Source: Synechococcus lacustris (GTDB taxonomy: Bacteria; Cyanobacteriota; Cyanobacteriia; PCC-6307; Cyanobiaceae). From it: 61,248 nucleotides of DNA. The stretch spans positions 1 to 61,248 of the forward strand of contig CAJAQB010000017.1 in the NCBI GenBank assembly GCA_903943975.1, given 5' to 3'. The notes under the pieces are model-generated. The model was not told where the DNA came from, ran no database searches, and worked only from the letters and a program-made list of their open reading frames with translations. Below are positions 1 through 8,339 of this stretch, one piece after another. Numbering within the stretch: position 1 is the stretch's first letter; every line of letters begins with the position of its first letter. The position numbers were made by a program, and so were the translations under genes.

Positions 1-1
1 C

Positions 2-1393
2 ATGGCCAACTTGGTGGCCCTGGGTAATGCTTCCCGGATCATCAAGGGCGGCGGTTTCATCAAGTATTCCAATGATGTGACCACCAATCCCTACACCGTG
101 GCGGCTAACGCAGCGGTGGGTGGTTTCACTAATGCCACCGGTAGCTTCACCAACCCGCTCGATCTCTCGATTGCGGAATACGGCTCCTTGAGCCCGCTGC
201 AACAAAACAGCCCCACCGTCAAGGCGGCTGCCCGCAAGTTCCTCAAGGGACTGGTGGAGGGCAAGGTGCCCCTGGGAGAAGCCGTGAGCTTCAACTACGA
301 CGTCAAATTAGATCTCAATACCAGTTTCAATGGCAAGGACCTGCTGCGCACTCGGCTGCGGGCCGGCAACTTCTCCGACAGCGTTTGGGCTGGCGCCCCT
401 TACCCCTCCCTCGGTGCTGAGGTGGCCTTTGACCAGTCCGCCTCCGGCAGCATCTGGAGTGTGGATCGGATCTTCTACCAGTTCCCGATCGGTTCCAACT
501 TCACTGTCACCGTTGGTCCCCGCGTCCGCCAGGACGACATGCTGGCCGTCTGGCCCAGCCAGTACCCAGCTGACACGATCCTCGACTTCTTCACCTACGC
601 CGGTGCACCGGGTGCTTACACCTCAGCCCTCGGCGCCGGTGCTGGCATCTGGTGGGCCCAGGACGGCTTCAGTGTGAGTGCCAACTATGTGGCTCAAAAC
701 GGCAGATCAAGCTATTCGGGTTCAAACAGCACCCTGGGCGTGATCGCTACTAACGGCCCCCTCGGCACCGATCCCGGCGGCATCGCCAACAACGAATCAG
801 GTGGCACAGGCACCGTACAGATCGGCTACACAGCTTCCAACTGGAACCTGACAGCCGCCTACGCCTACTCCCAGAGTGGCGGCGCCTACGACGGCACCGC
901 AGGCCTCGGTTACATCCCCGTGGGTACCCCCAAGGCCACCAACCCCTTTGCCGGCCTCAGCCAATTCGACGTAAATGCCCTGGCAATTAGCGGCTGGTGG
1001 AAACCGGAAAACAACGGCTGGATTCCGGCCATCAGTGCCGGCTGGGGCACCAACGCCTACAGCGCCAAACAAGCTGCCCAGATCTGGGGCGTGGAAGCCC
1101 ACCAGCAAGGTGCCAAGGCCCAGAGTCAATCTTGGTATGTGGGTTTGCAATGGGCTGACGCCCTGATCAAGGGCAACACCTTCGGGACCGCCGTGGGTCA
1201 ACCCACCTTTGTGACCAGTAACGACGGCTTCCTGGGCACCGACGAAAGCACCTTTGCCTGGGAAATCTGGTACAAATTCCAGGTCACCGACAACATCAGT
1301 GTGACGCCGGCCTTCTTTACGATCACAAACCCCGCTGGCATGGGCAGCAACAGCGCCTATGGCGGTGTGCTCAAAACCAGCCTGCTGTTCTGA
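2..1393 (+). CDS. OprB/SomA-type outer-membrane porin, 5' end outside window
   Basis: C-terminal about 463 residues of a cyanobacterial porin of the carbohydrate-selective OprB type. These form the main diffusion channels of the cyanobacterial outer membrane, and some members are iron-uptake porins. The visible part is Gly/Ala/Asn/aromatic-rich with alternating hydrophobic residues, as in a beta barrel. It includes the family-typical stretch NTSFNGKDLLRTRLRAGNF near residue 108 and ends in aromatic Leu-Leu-Phe, a usual outer-membrane protein terminus. The frame is open to the left edge and the signal peptide and N-terminal SLH domain are absent, so the ATG at base 2 is probably internal. The CobW gene starts 11 bases after the stop. 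The substrate cannot be read from the sequence. Confidence 0.85.
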   Translation: MANLVALGNASRIIKGGGFIKYSNDVTTNPYTVAANAAVGGFTNATGSFTNPLDLSIAEYGSLSPLQQNSPTVKAAARKFLKGLVEGKVPLGEAVSFNYDVKLDLNTSFNGKDLLRTRLRAGNFSDSVWAGAPYPSLGAEVAFDQSASGSIWSVDRIFYQFPIGSNFTVTVGPRVRQDDMLAVWPSQYPADTILDFFTYAGAPGAYTSALGAGAGIWWAQDGFSVSANYVAQNGRSSYSGSNSTLGVIATNGPLGTDPGGIANNESGGTGTVQIGYTASNWNLTAAYAYSQSGGAYDGTAGLGYIPVGTPKATNPFAGLSQFDVNALAISGWWKPENNGWIPAISAGWGTNAYSAKQAAQIWGVEAHQQGAKAQSQSWYVGLQWADALIKGNTFGTAVGQPTFVTSNDGFLGTDESTFAWEIWYKFQVTDNISVTPAFFTITNPAGMGSNSAYGGVLKTSLLF

Positions 1394-1404
1394 GCCTCTC
1401 CTTA

Positions 1405-2499
1405 ATGACAATTGCCCCCGATCGAGCACCCCTGCCCGTGACCATCCTCACGGGCTTTCTCGGGGCTGGCAAAACCACGCTGTTGAACCACATCCTCTCC
1501 AACCAGGAGGGGGTTAAAACAGCGGTGCTGGTGAATGAATTTGGCGAGATCGGCATCGACAACGAGCTGGTGGTGAAAACCGGCGAAGACATGGTGGAGC
1601 TCAGCAATGGCTGCATCTGCTGCACCATCAACGACGAACTGCTGCAGACCGTTTACAAGGTGCTGGACCGGCCCGATCCGGTGGATTACCTGGTGGTGGA
1701 AACCACAGGCCTGGCCGATCCCCTGCCGGTGGCGATGACCTTCCTGGGCAGCGACCTGCGCGACAGCACCCGGCTTGATTCGATCATCACCGTGATCGAT
1801 GCCGAGAATTTCAACGAGGAAATCCTCAGCACCGAGGTGGGCCGGGCCCAGGTGCTCTATGGCGACATCTTGCTGGTCAACAAAACCGACCTGGTGAGCC
1901 CCGAGCGGCTGCAGGAGCTGGAGGCCCAGCTGGCCAGCATCAAAAAGGATCCACGGCTGCTGCGGGCCGTGAAGGGCCAGGTGCCGCTGCCGTTGTTGCT
2001 CAGCGTGGGCCTCTTTGAATCCGACCGGGTGGTGGCCGAACAGAACGCCCAAAGCCACGACCATGACCACGATCACGCCCAAGACCATGACCACAGCAGC
2101 TGTGACCACGACCACGGCCACTGCCAGCACGACCACAGCCAGCACAGCCATGACCACCACGGCCATGCCCACAGCCACGACGAACCGGCCTCGATCGAAG
2201 GCTTCACCTCACTGTCTTTCCGCAGTGACAAGCCCCTGGGCCTGCGCAAATTCCAAAACTTCCTCGACAACCAGCTGCCCGCCGAAGTTTTCCGGGCCAA
2301 GGGCATCCTCTGGTTCAACGAAAGCGAACGGCGCCATGTGTTTCACCTGGCCGGCAAGCGCTTTTCGATCGATGACACCGATTGGGAAAGCCCCCGCAGC
2401 AACCAAATCGTGCTGATCGGCCGCGGCCTGAACCACGGGCGCCTGCGCCAGCAGCTCCAGGCCTGTGTGGCCCCGGATGCGGGCAAAGGTTTCGCCTGA
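1405..2499 (+). CDS. CobW/COG0523 GTP-dependent metallochaperone with His-rich loop
   Basis: A G3E-family GTPase of 364 residues that probably loads a divalent metal onto a target protein or cofactor. Walker A GFLGAGKTTLL lies near residues 13-23. The metal-binding CxCC motif (NGCICCTINDEL) is near residue 70, and the guanine-specificity NKTD is near residue 157. A dense His/Asp stretch at about residues 217-255 is a typical metal-storage loop between the GTPase and CobW C-terminal domains. The cobalamin riboswitch and hupE immediately downstream point to cobalt, though zinc or nickel is also possible for this family. The ATG at 1405 is the only reasonable start. Confidence 0.9.
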   Translation: MTIAPDRAPLPVTILTGFLGAGKTTLLNHILSNQEGVKTAVLVNEFGEIGIDNELVVKTGEDMVELSNGCICCTINDELLQTVYKVLDRPDPVDYLVVETTGLADPLPVAMTFLGSDLRDSTRLDSIITVIDAENFNEEILSTEVGRAQVLYGDILLVNKTDLVSPERLQELEAQLASIKKDPRLLRAVKGQVPLPLLLSVGLFESDRVVAEQNAQSHDHDHDHAQDHDHSSCDHDHGHCQHDHSQHSHDHHGHAHSHDEPASIEGFTSLSFRSDKPLGLRKFQNFLDNQLPAEVFRAKGILWFNESERRHVFHLAGKRFSIDDTDWESPRSNQIVLIGRGLNHGRLRQQLQACVAPDAGKGFA

Positions 2500-2519
2500 A
2501 CTAGCCAAGCGTTAGCAAG

Positions 2520-2655
2520 CGGCGATACTTATGCCAGTGGTTCCCCGGATTCAGCCCGGGGAGGTAACGAGGAAAGTCCGGTGCAAGTCCGGCACTGTCC
2601 CGCAGCTGTGAAGACCCCTCCGGGGTCCAGTCAGAACGCTCACCACCGCCTAGCC
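2520..2655 (+). promoter_or_regulatory. Cobalamin (adenosylcobalamin) riboswitch
   Basis: The leader of hupE carries the core features of a B12 riboswitch. There is a C/G-rich stem (CCCCGG...CCGGGG) followed by GAGGTAACGAGGAAAGTCCGG, then GTGCAAGTCCGGCACTG with CCCGCAGCTGTGAAG, and a B12-box-like CAGTCAGAACGCTCACCACC near 2629-2648. It ends about 35 bases before the hupE ATG, so control of ribosome access or of a nearby hairpin is plausible. Family knowledge: such switches turn genes off when cobalamin is plentiful. Regulation of hupE, and of clc translated with it, as a cobalt-uptake function follows. Confidence 0.9.
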
Positions 2656-2687
2656 CTCCTATTTCTCCGGCGCGGACCGAACTCCCA

Positions 2688-3302
2688 ATGAAACCCACTG
2701 CCCCCCAACTGCGCTCCCTGGGCCTAGCCCTCGCCGCCGGCCTTGGCTGCGCCGCCCTTTCGGCGCTACCGGTACAAGCCCACGGCAGCGCCAGCGGCCA
2801 CTTCCATGGGGGCGTGATCCATCCCCTGCTCGGCCTTGATCACCTGCTGTTGCTGGTGGGCGTGGGCACGGTGGCCTCCTACCTGGGCTGGCAGCTGTTG
2901 GCCTACGCCCTTGGGGGCGCCGTGGTGGGCGCCCTGATGGGGGCCAACGGCATCGGCCTGCCCCTGGCGGAATTACTGGCTGCTCTGTCTGTATCCCTGT
3001 TGGGCTTTTTGGTGCTGCAAGCCAGCCGCTCCGGCCAGCCCGTGGCGCTGCCCTTCAGCGGTGGCCTCGTGGCCCTAGCCGTGGGCGTCCATGGGCTGCT
3101 CCATGGCCAGGCCGCCAGTGGTGATGCTGGCTGGTGGCTCGGGGCCCTGGTGGCCTCCACTGCCGTGGTGGGCGTCACCTACCTGAGCTTGCACAAACTC
3201 GGCCTGGTGTGGACCCTGCGCCTAGCCCTCGGCCTGACGGTGGCCGGCTTCCTGCTGGCCCTTGGCCCGATTGGCCTGCTGGCAGGCGGCGCCGGCGCTT
3301 AA
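2688..3302 (+). CDS. hupE: HupE/UreJ-family Co2+/Ni2+ permease
   Basis: Membrane protein of 204 residues with an N-terminal signal-like segment ending near Val-Gln-Ala-His and about six hydrophobic helices. The HupE/UreJ hallmark is visible around residues 40-55: a His-rich stretch leading into HPLLGLDHLL. Family members import nickel or cobalt. The cobalamin riboswitch directly upstream argues for cobalt supply to B12 synthesis. The stop overlaps the start of the chloride-channel gene by one base (TAATG), so the two are translated from one message. Confidence 0.9.
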   Translation: MKPTAPQLRSLGLALAAGLGCAALSALPVQAHGSASGHFHGGVIHPLLGLDHLLLLVGVGTVASYLGWQLLAYALGGAVVGALMGANGIGLPLAELLAALSVSLLGFLVLQASRSGQPVALPFSGGLVALAVGVHGLLHGQAASGDAGWWLGALVASTAVVGVTYLSLHKLGLVWTLRLALGLTVAGFLLALGPIGLLAGGAGA

Positions 3303-4531
3303 TGGCTGCTGCGCAGCTGGGCCGAGGCCTTTCCAGCATTATTTCCAGTGGCCTGATCGGCGCCGTGGCCGGCAGTTTGGCCGCCCTGTTGATGGCGGCA
3401 ATCGCCGGCTTTACGGCCCTGGCCTGGGGTCCAGCAGTACTCAACGGCTTCCCTTCCCAGGCGCCAATGCTCTGGCAGGCCTTAGTGCCGATTGGCATCG
3501 GCCTGGCCATCGGTTTGCTGCGGCGCCGGGGTCTGGTGCCCTTGCCTGAACTGCACCAAACCCTTGGGGAATTGCACAGCAAGCAGGGGATGCCGCTTAA
3601 ACACACTGGCAGCCATCTGCTGCTGGGGCTGCTGGCCCTGGTGGGGGGCGGCAGCCTCGGCCCGGAGGCCCTACTCAGCCGTGCCTTAGCGGCCCTGGTG
3701 CTGGCCCAAAAGCGGCTGCGCTTGCCTAGTAGCTGCGCCGTTAGCGGCGCCCTGGGCTTCATCGGCTCCCCCTTGCTTGGGGGCGTGGCCCTGGCCGAAC
3801 GCCAGGACCAACCGCTGCCGGCGGGCCTCTGGAGCTGGTTGCCGGGCCTGGTGAGTGGCATGGCCGGATTTGCCGCCTTCCAGGGGTTCAGCCGTTTCGG
3901 TGGCGGCGAACAGGGGGTGGCCTACCAATGGCCCCACGACCTAGATCAATCGCTGGACTTCTTCGCCTGGAGCCTGCTCTGTGGCCTGCTGGGTGGCCTG
4001 CTGGGGATGCTGTTTCTGGGCCTACGCCAGCGCCTGGAGCAACTGATCACCCACTGGCAGCTGGCGGTGTTGCCCCAGGCCCTTGGCACCGGCGTGCTGC
4101 TGGCCCTGGTGAATCACTGGCAACCGCTGGCCCTGTTTTCTGGCGAACAACAGATCACAGCGCTGCTCCAGGGGAAATTGCTGCAGGGGGCCCTGCCAAT
4201 GCTGCTGTTGGGGCTATTGAAATTGCTGCTGGCAGCCCTCTGTCTCAGCACCGGCTGGGTGGGGGGCCTGTTCTTTCCTTTGATCTTTGGGGCTGCTGCC
4301 ATGGCCCAGGGCCTTGCCCTTGCCTTGCCCGGCAGCGTGCCTGCCCAGGTGGCCATTGGCGCCATGGCCTGCAGCATCCAAAGCGCCGTGTTGGGTCAGG
4401 CGCTGGTGCCAATCCTGGTGACGGCCACGGTGCTCAAGGCCCATGGGTTGGGGGCGGTGCTAGTGGGTAGCGTGATGGGCTTGGGGGTACGCAATCTGCT
4501 CATAAACGGCGACATCATCCCTAAAAATTGA
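3302..4531 (+). CDS. ClC-family chloride channel/antiporter
   Basis: Polytopic membrane protein of 409 residues with the two ClC selectivity motifs recognisable: GGGSLGPEALLSR near residues 116-128 and GWVGGLFFPLIFGAAAMAQG near residues 319-338. No CBS domains follow. The open frame reaches upstream to 3134, inside hupE, but the ATG at 3302 overlapping the hupE stop is the credible start. Co-transcription with hupE puts it under the cobalamin riboswitch. A plausible reason is charge or proton balance during cation uptake, but that is inference. Whether it is a channel or an H+/Cl- exchanger is not decided. Confidence 0.85.
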   Translation: MAAAQLGRGLSSIISSGLIGAVAGSLAALLMAAIAGFTALAWGPAVLNGFPSQAPMLWQALVPIGIGLAIGLLRRRGLVPLPELHQTLGELHSKQGMPLKHTGSHLLLGLLALVGGGSLGPEALLSRALAALVLAQKRLRLPSSCAVSGALGFIGSPLLGGVALAERQDQPLPAGLWSWLPGLVSGMAGFAAFQGFSRFGGGEQGVAYQWPHDLDQSLDFFAWSLLCGLLGGLLGMLFLGLRQRLEQLITHWQLAVLPQALGTGVLLALVNHWQPLALFSGEQQITALLQGKLLQGALPMLLLGLLKLLLAALCLSTGWVGGLFFPLIFGAAAMAQGLALALPGSVPAQVAIGAMACSIQSAVLGQALVPILVTATVLKAHGLGAVLVGSVMGLGVRNLLINGDIIPKN

Positions 4532-4560
4532 TTAGTATTCGGACAATTCTTGGACCGGCC

Positions 4561-4698
4561 ATGCTGGAGCTCACCCTGCTGGGCAGCATTGCTCTGTTAC
4601 TCGGGCTGGCCCTCTGGTTCACGGTGGATTCCGACGACGACGATTCCAACGGTGGCATCATGCAGCCCATCCCAATCCCCGTGCGTCGCAGCTATTGA
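4561..4698 (+). CDS. 45-residue single-helix membrane protein
   Basis: Short open frame from ATG 4561. An N-terminal hydrophobic helix of about 20 residues (TLLGSIALLLGLALWF) is followed by an acidic linker TVDSDDDDSN and a Pro/Ile tail ending in Arg-Arg-Ser-Tyr. It fills the gap between clc and the futA promoter and has ordinary codon use for this genome. The compact layout, one clear transmembrane segment and a strongly charged border look real. I do not recognise a family. It lies 29 bases after clc and could be the last gene of that unit. Confidence 0.55.
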   Translation: MLELTLLGSIALLLGLALWFTVDSDDDDSNGGIMQPIPIPVRRSY

Positions 4699-4734
4699 GA
4701 AGCACTTGCAAATAGCCCCAGCCCCTGCTTAGAT

Positions 4735-4749
4735 TGCGAATCATTCGCA
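4735..4749. promoter_or_regulatory. Perfect 7-1-7 palindrome, probable Fur box of futAB
   Basis: TGCGAATCATTCGCA is an exact inverted repeat of two 7-mers around a central C, 11 bases before the futA start codon. It has the 7-1-7 geometry of Fur sites (TGATAATnATTATCA) and keeps the AATnATT core. Its position in front of the ferric-iron binding protein fits iron repression. A Fur-family gene lies about 4 kb away at 8340-8798. Confidence 0.7.
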
Positions 4750-4760
4750 GCAAGTAGCTT

Positions 4761-5783
4761 TTGAGCCGCCCCTCCTTGGCCCTTTTGGCCCAAGCAGTCT
4801 TATTCCTTGGAGCTGGTCTTTTCCCAGCCAAGGCCCAGCCCCAAGCAAGCATCGGGGTTTATTCGGGCCGCCATTACAACAGCGATAAACAGCTATACCG
4901 GCAATTCACCAAGCAAACCGGCATTGAAGTGAAGCTGCTGGAAGCCAAGGACGATGCCCTTATCCAGCGCCTACAGGCAGAAGGGGGCAATAGCCCGGCC
5001 GATGTGCTTGTACTTGTGGATGTCGCCCGCCTTGAGAAGGCCTCAGAACTCGGCTTATTTCGCTCTACCAAATCAGCCCAGTTGCTGAGGGAGGTACCCG
5101 TGGGTTTGCGCGATAGTCGCGGCCGCTGGTTTGGACTCACCCGCAGGGTTAGGGCGGTGGTGGTTAATCCCCAAAAAGTGCCCCCCAGCAGCATCACCAC
5201 CTATGCCGACCTTGCAAGCCCCTCCCTGAAAGGCAAGCTTTGTCTCAGGGATCGCAAAAGCGTTTACAACCAGTCCCTAGTGGCTGATCAACTGGTCACT
5301 CGCGGCACAGCAGCCACCCAGGCCTGGATAAAAGGAATAGTGGCCAACCTCGCCCAACCGGTGTTCAGCTCAGACACCGCCCTGGCTAGAGCTGTTGCCA
5401 AAGGCGAATGCGGCGTTGGGCTAGTGAACACCTATTACGTGGCCCGGATGCTTAGTGGAGAGTCTGGCGCCGAGGACAAACGCCTGGCCAAAAATCTCAA
5501 GGTAATCCTGCCAAAGCCAGCCCATGTAAATATCAGCGGGGCTGGAGTTACGGCAAACGCCAATAATCCAGAGGGTGCCCAAAAACTGATTGAATTCCTT
5601 GCCTCCCCCACCGGCGGCCGAGGCTATGCAGAAGCCAACGATGAATACCCGCTTGTTGGTTACGGAGCTAACCCTTGGCTCAAGGGGTTTGGTCCCTTCA
5701 AGGGCAGCGGAGTCTCGGCCGAAACCCTTGGGGCCAACAACAAAAAAGCCGTGCAACTCATGGAAGCTAACGACTGGAACTGA
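4761..5783 (+). CDS. futA: Ferric iron ABC transporter, periplasmic binding protein (FutA/IdiA type)
   Basis: A 340-residue extracellular solute-binding protein of the FutA/FbpA family that captures Fe3+ for the FutBC permease. It has a signal peptide (hydrophobic LALLAQAVLFLGAGLF, cleavage near Ala-Lys-Ala-Gln). The mature start SIGVYSGRHYNSDKQLY is typical of FutA. Tyrosines expected in iron binding are present, including the Tyr pair in NTYYVARML near residue 225. The start is TTG at 4761; no ATG upstream fits. Two bases separate it from futB. The Fur-type palindrome just upstream predicts induction under iron limitation. Confidence 0.9.
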   Translation: MSRPSLALLAQAVLFLGAGLFPAKAQPQASIGVYSGRHYNSDKQLYRQFTKQTGIEVKLLEAKDDALIQRLQAEGGNSPADVLVLVDVARLEKASELGLFRSTKSAQLLREVPVGLRDSRGRWFGLTRRVRAVVVNPQKVPPSSITTYADLASPSLKGKLCLRDRKSVYNQSLVADQLVTRGTAATQAWIKGIVANLAQPVFSSDTALARAVAKGECGVGLVNTYYVARMLSGESGAEDKRLAKNLKVILPKPAHVNISGAGVTANANNPEGAQKLIEFLASPTGGRGYAEANDEYPLVGYGANPWLKGFGPFKGSGVSAETLGANNKKAVQLMEANDWN

Positions 5784-5785
5784 CA

Positions 5786-7360
5786 GTGCCTAATCCTTGG
5801 GGCCGCAGCGCATCAAATCTCAAAAAACTCAATTTCAATCGGTTTGACCTCACTTGCCTGGTCACCGCAACGGCATCCATCAACCTGCTGCCCCTCAGCG
5901 CCCTCCTTACTTACTGCCTCAGTCGCCCCGGAGGCCCATTCAGTGCCCTAGGCCCAGAGGGTTGGCAACAGCTCAACAACACAGTTTTGCTTCTACTGCT
6001 GGTAGGGGCTGGGGTAGGGCTACTGGGCACAGCCATCGGCTGGCTCACGGCGGGTTGTCGCTTTCGCGGCTGTAGGTGGCTCAGCATTGCCCAGTTCTTA
6101 CCGCTAGCCACCCCTGCTTATCTCCAGGCGGCAGTGCTCACAGATCTGGGCAGCCGCTCCGGTGAGCGGCTCCATGGCTTTGGCTGGACCACAGCGATTC
6201 TGATCCTCTCAACCCTTCCTTATGTGGTGCTGCTAAGTCGCGACAGCTTTCGTCAGAGCGGCCGCCGCCTGATAGATGCCAGCCGCAGCCTGGGCCTCGG
6301 CCCCTGGGCCAGTTTCCGGCGGGTGTCGCTTCCCATGGCCCTTCCCGCCATTGCAGGGGGAATCTCCCTGGCGGGAATGGAAGTACTAAATGAATTTGGA
6401 GCGGTGGAATTACTAGGGGTTCCCACCTTGTCCACAGGCTTAATCCAACGCTGGCAAGGGGAAGGCGATCCCCAAGGGGCCACATCCCTTGCCCTATGGG
6501 CGTTAGCGGTGGTTGCCTTGCTAGTGGCGGCAGAACGCTGGCAACGGCGACTTAACCGCCGCTGGGACCTGGGCGGCCCTGGGGAGCAGCTGGAGCCATG
6601 GCCCTTGCACGGGCTTAGGGCATTGGTTGCTCAGTTTGTTTGCTTACTACCTCCACTGATTAGTGGCGGGCTACCGCTGCTTTGGATCTGCACCAGCTGG
6701 GACCAATGGCGCAATGAAGACCTGAGAGAACTTCTGGCATTAACCGGTCGCAGCCTCGGCTTAGGCATTGGTGCAGCACTCCTAGCCACGGCCATGGCCC
6801 TAATGCTGGCGGTGGGCTGCCGTTGGCTCCCCATGGCCTGGTTGCAACGGCTTGTCTTTATGGCCGGCTTGGGTTATGCGGTGCCCGGGGCCGTATTGGC
6901 CTTGGCCCTGTTGCTGCTGTTTGCACCCCTGGGGATTCCACCGTTGTTATTGCTGATATTTGGCTACGGCAATCGCTTCCTGGCCGTGGCCAAAGGGGGC
7001 CTAGATGCCAGCCTCGAACGACTATCCCCCAACGTGGAAGAGGCAGCTACGAGCATGGGATTTCGCTGGCCTGCTGTATTGGGGCTCATTCATTTACCTT
7101 TGCTGCGAAGTCCTTTGTTCCTGGGGGGGTTATTAGTGTTCATAGACACAGTAAAAGAATTACCACTCACATTTGCCCTGCGCCCATTCGACTTTGACAC
7201 CTTGGCGGTGCGGGTATATCAATACTCTAGCGACGAAAGACTTGGGGCAGCCTTAGCTCCAGCTGTGCTGATTGTGATGCTAGGCCTAACGGCCTCCCTC
7301 ATCTTGATACCGAGACTGGGAGAGGAAGAAGTTGCGGGCGCCCCTCGCTCCTCAGGCTAA
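5786..7360 (+). CDS. futB: Ferric iron ABC transporter permease (FutB type)
   Basis: A 524-residue permease with two fused binding-protein-dependent transport domains and about twelve hydrophobic segments, the usual length for FutB/FbpB. Both ATPase-coupling loops are visible: DASRSLGLGPWASFRRVSLP near residue 165 and EAATSMGFRWPAV near residue 418. It is translated directly after futA. The last 62 bases overlap the 3' end of futC, which is encoded on the opposite strand, so the permease and ATPase messages are complementary at their ends. Confidence 0.9.
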   Translation: MPNPWGRSASNLKKLNFNRFDLTCLVTATASINLLPLSALLTYCLSRPGGPFSALGPEGWQQLNNTVLLLLLVGAGVGLLGTAIGWLTAGCRFRGCRWLSIAQFLPLATPAYLQAAVLTDLGSRSGERLHGFGWTTAILILSTLPYVVLLSRDSFRQSGRRLIDASRSLGLGPWASFRRVSLPMALPAIAGGISLAGMEVLNEFGAVELLGVPTLSTGLIQRWQGEGDPQGATSLALWALAVVALLVAAERWQRRLNRRWDLGGPGEQLEPWPLHGLRALVAQFVCLLPPLISGGLPLLWICTSWDQWRNEDLRELLALTGRSLGLGIGAALLATAMALMLAVGCRWLPMAWLQRLVFMAGLGYAVPGAVLALALLLLFAPLGIPPLLLLIFGYGNRFLAVAKGGLDASLERLSPNVEEAATSMGFRWPAVLGLIHLPLLRSPLFLGGLLVFIDTVKELPLTFALRPFDFDTLAVRVYQYSSDERLGAALAPAVLIVMLGLTASLILIPRLGEEEVAGAPRSSG

Positions 7361-8336
7361 CCCTACATTTATCTCCAGGGGCCAAGTCCTGCCCTAGGGG
7401 TACCCGCAAGCGCAGCAAATCTCCATGTAAATTCAGTTGATATAACCATTGATATCCCAAAAATTCCCTGGAAACAACTTGGGCTGGTCCTTCCCGATCG
7501 GGATGCAAAACCAGGGCCTCCTGACGCAATAAAACAGCCCTGCCTGGATCAGCCTCTAACCCAGCCACCCCAAGGGCCTTACCAGCATCAGGCAGGGCCT
7601 GAAGCCGCCCCAGGGGCAGGACATTGGCCTGGAGCACAAAACTTGCCACAAATTCGGTAGCGGGGAAAGCCACCAACTGACGGGGGCTAGAGCACTGATG
7701 CCATAGCCCCCCCTTAAGCACAGCCACCTGATCACAAATGGCCAAGGCCTCCTCGGGGTCGTGGGTAACAAGCACGCCAGTAACACCGCATTGGGCCAGC
7801 ACCGCTGGCAATTCACTGCGCAACCGCAGCCTTACCTCCACATCAAGGTTAGAAAAAGGTTCATCCAGTAACAAAAGCCTGGGCCCAGGCGCCAAGGCCC
7901 TCACCAGGGCCAGACGCTGGCGTTGGCCCCCCGATAACTCGTGGGGATAGCGACCATCAAGCCCAGTCAAACCCAATTGTTCAAGTAAAATCCTGGCCCG
8001 GCTTCTGTCCTGCTGGCAACGACATCCAAAACAGGCATTATCCCAAGCATTTAGATGCGGAAAGAGGGCGTAATCCTGAAAAACCATCCCCACACCCCTG
8101 CGTTCTGGAGGCAGCCAACGCTGGGGAGTAGCCAAGGGCCTTCCATCCAGTAGCAGGGTGCCTTTGTTAGGACGCTCAAATCCGGCAATCAATCTTAAAA
8201 GAGTAGTTTTGCCGCAACCTGATGGCCCCAATAGGCCCATTAGCTGCCCAGCCTCTAGCCCAAAGGAAATGTCCTGGAGAGACCACTCCCCAGGTCGATA
8301 GCTATGCCACAGCTGTTTTACTTCCAGAAAAGCCAT
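7299..8336 (-). CDS. futC: Ferric iron ABC transporter ATPase (FutC type)
   Basis: ABC ATPase of 345 residues. Walker A GPSGCGKTTLL is near residues 37-47, signature LSGGQRQRLALVRAL near 132, Walker B LLLLDEPFSNLD near 155, and the switch His in VTHDPEEAL. A C-terminal region of about 110 residues resembles the TOBE-like regulatory domain of iron and sulfate importers. Convergent placement against futAB makes it the likely ATPase partner. It lies 3 bases after the Fur-family gene, so regulator and ATPase should share a transcript. Confidence 0.88.
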   Translation of the reverse strand: MAFLEVKQLWHSYRPGEWSLQDISFGLEAGQLMGLLGPSGCGKTTLLRLIAGFERPNKGTLLLDGRPLATPQRWLPPERRGVGMVFQDYALFPHLNAWDNACFGCRCQQDRSRARILLEQLGLTGLDGRYPHELSGGQRQRLALVRALAPGPRLLLLDEPFSNLDVEVRLRLRSELPAVLAQCGVTGVLVTHDPEEALAICDQVAVLKGGLWHQCSSPRQLVAFPATEFVASFVLQANVLPLGRLQALPDAGKALGVAGLEADPGRAVLLRQEALVLHPDREGPAQVVSREFLGYQWLYQLNLHGDLLRLRVPLGQDLAPGDKCRVSLRSEGRPQLLPLPVSVSR

Positions 8337-8339
8337 GAC

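Noticed and set aside
2-4. True start of the porin
   Set aside because: The frame is open to the window edge and the signal peptide and SLH domain are missing.
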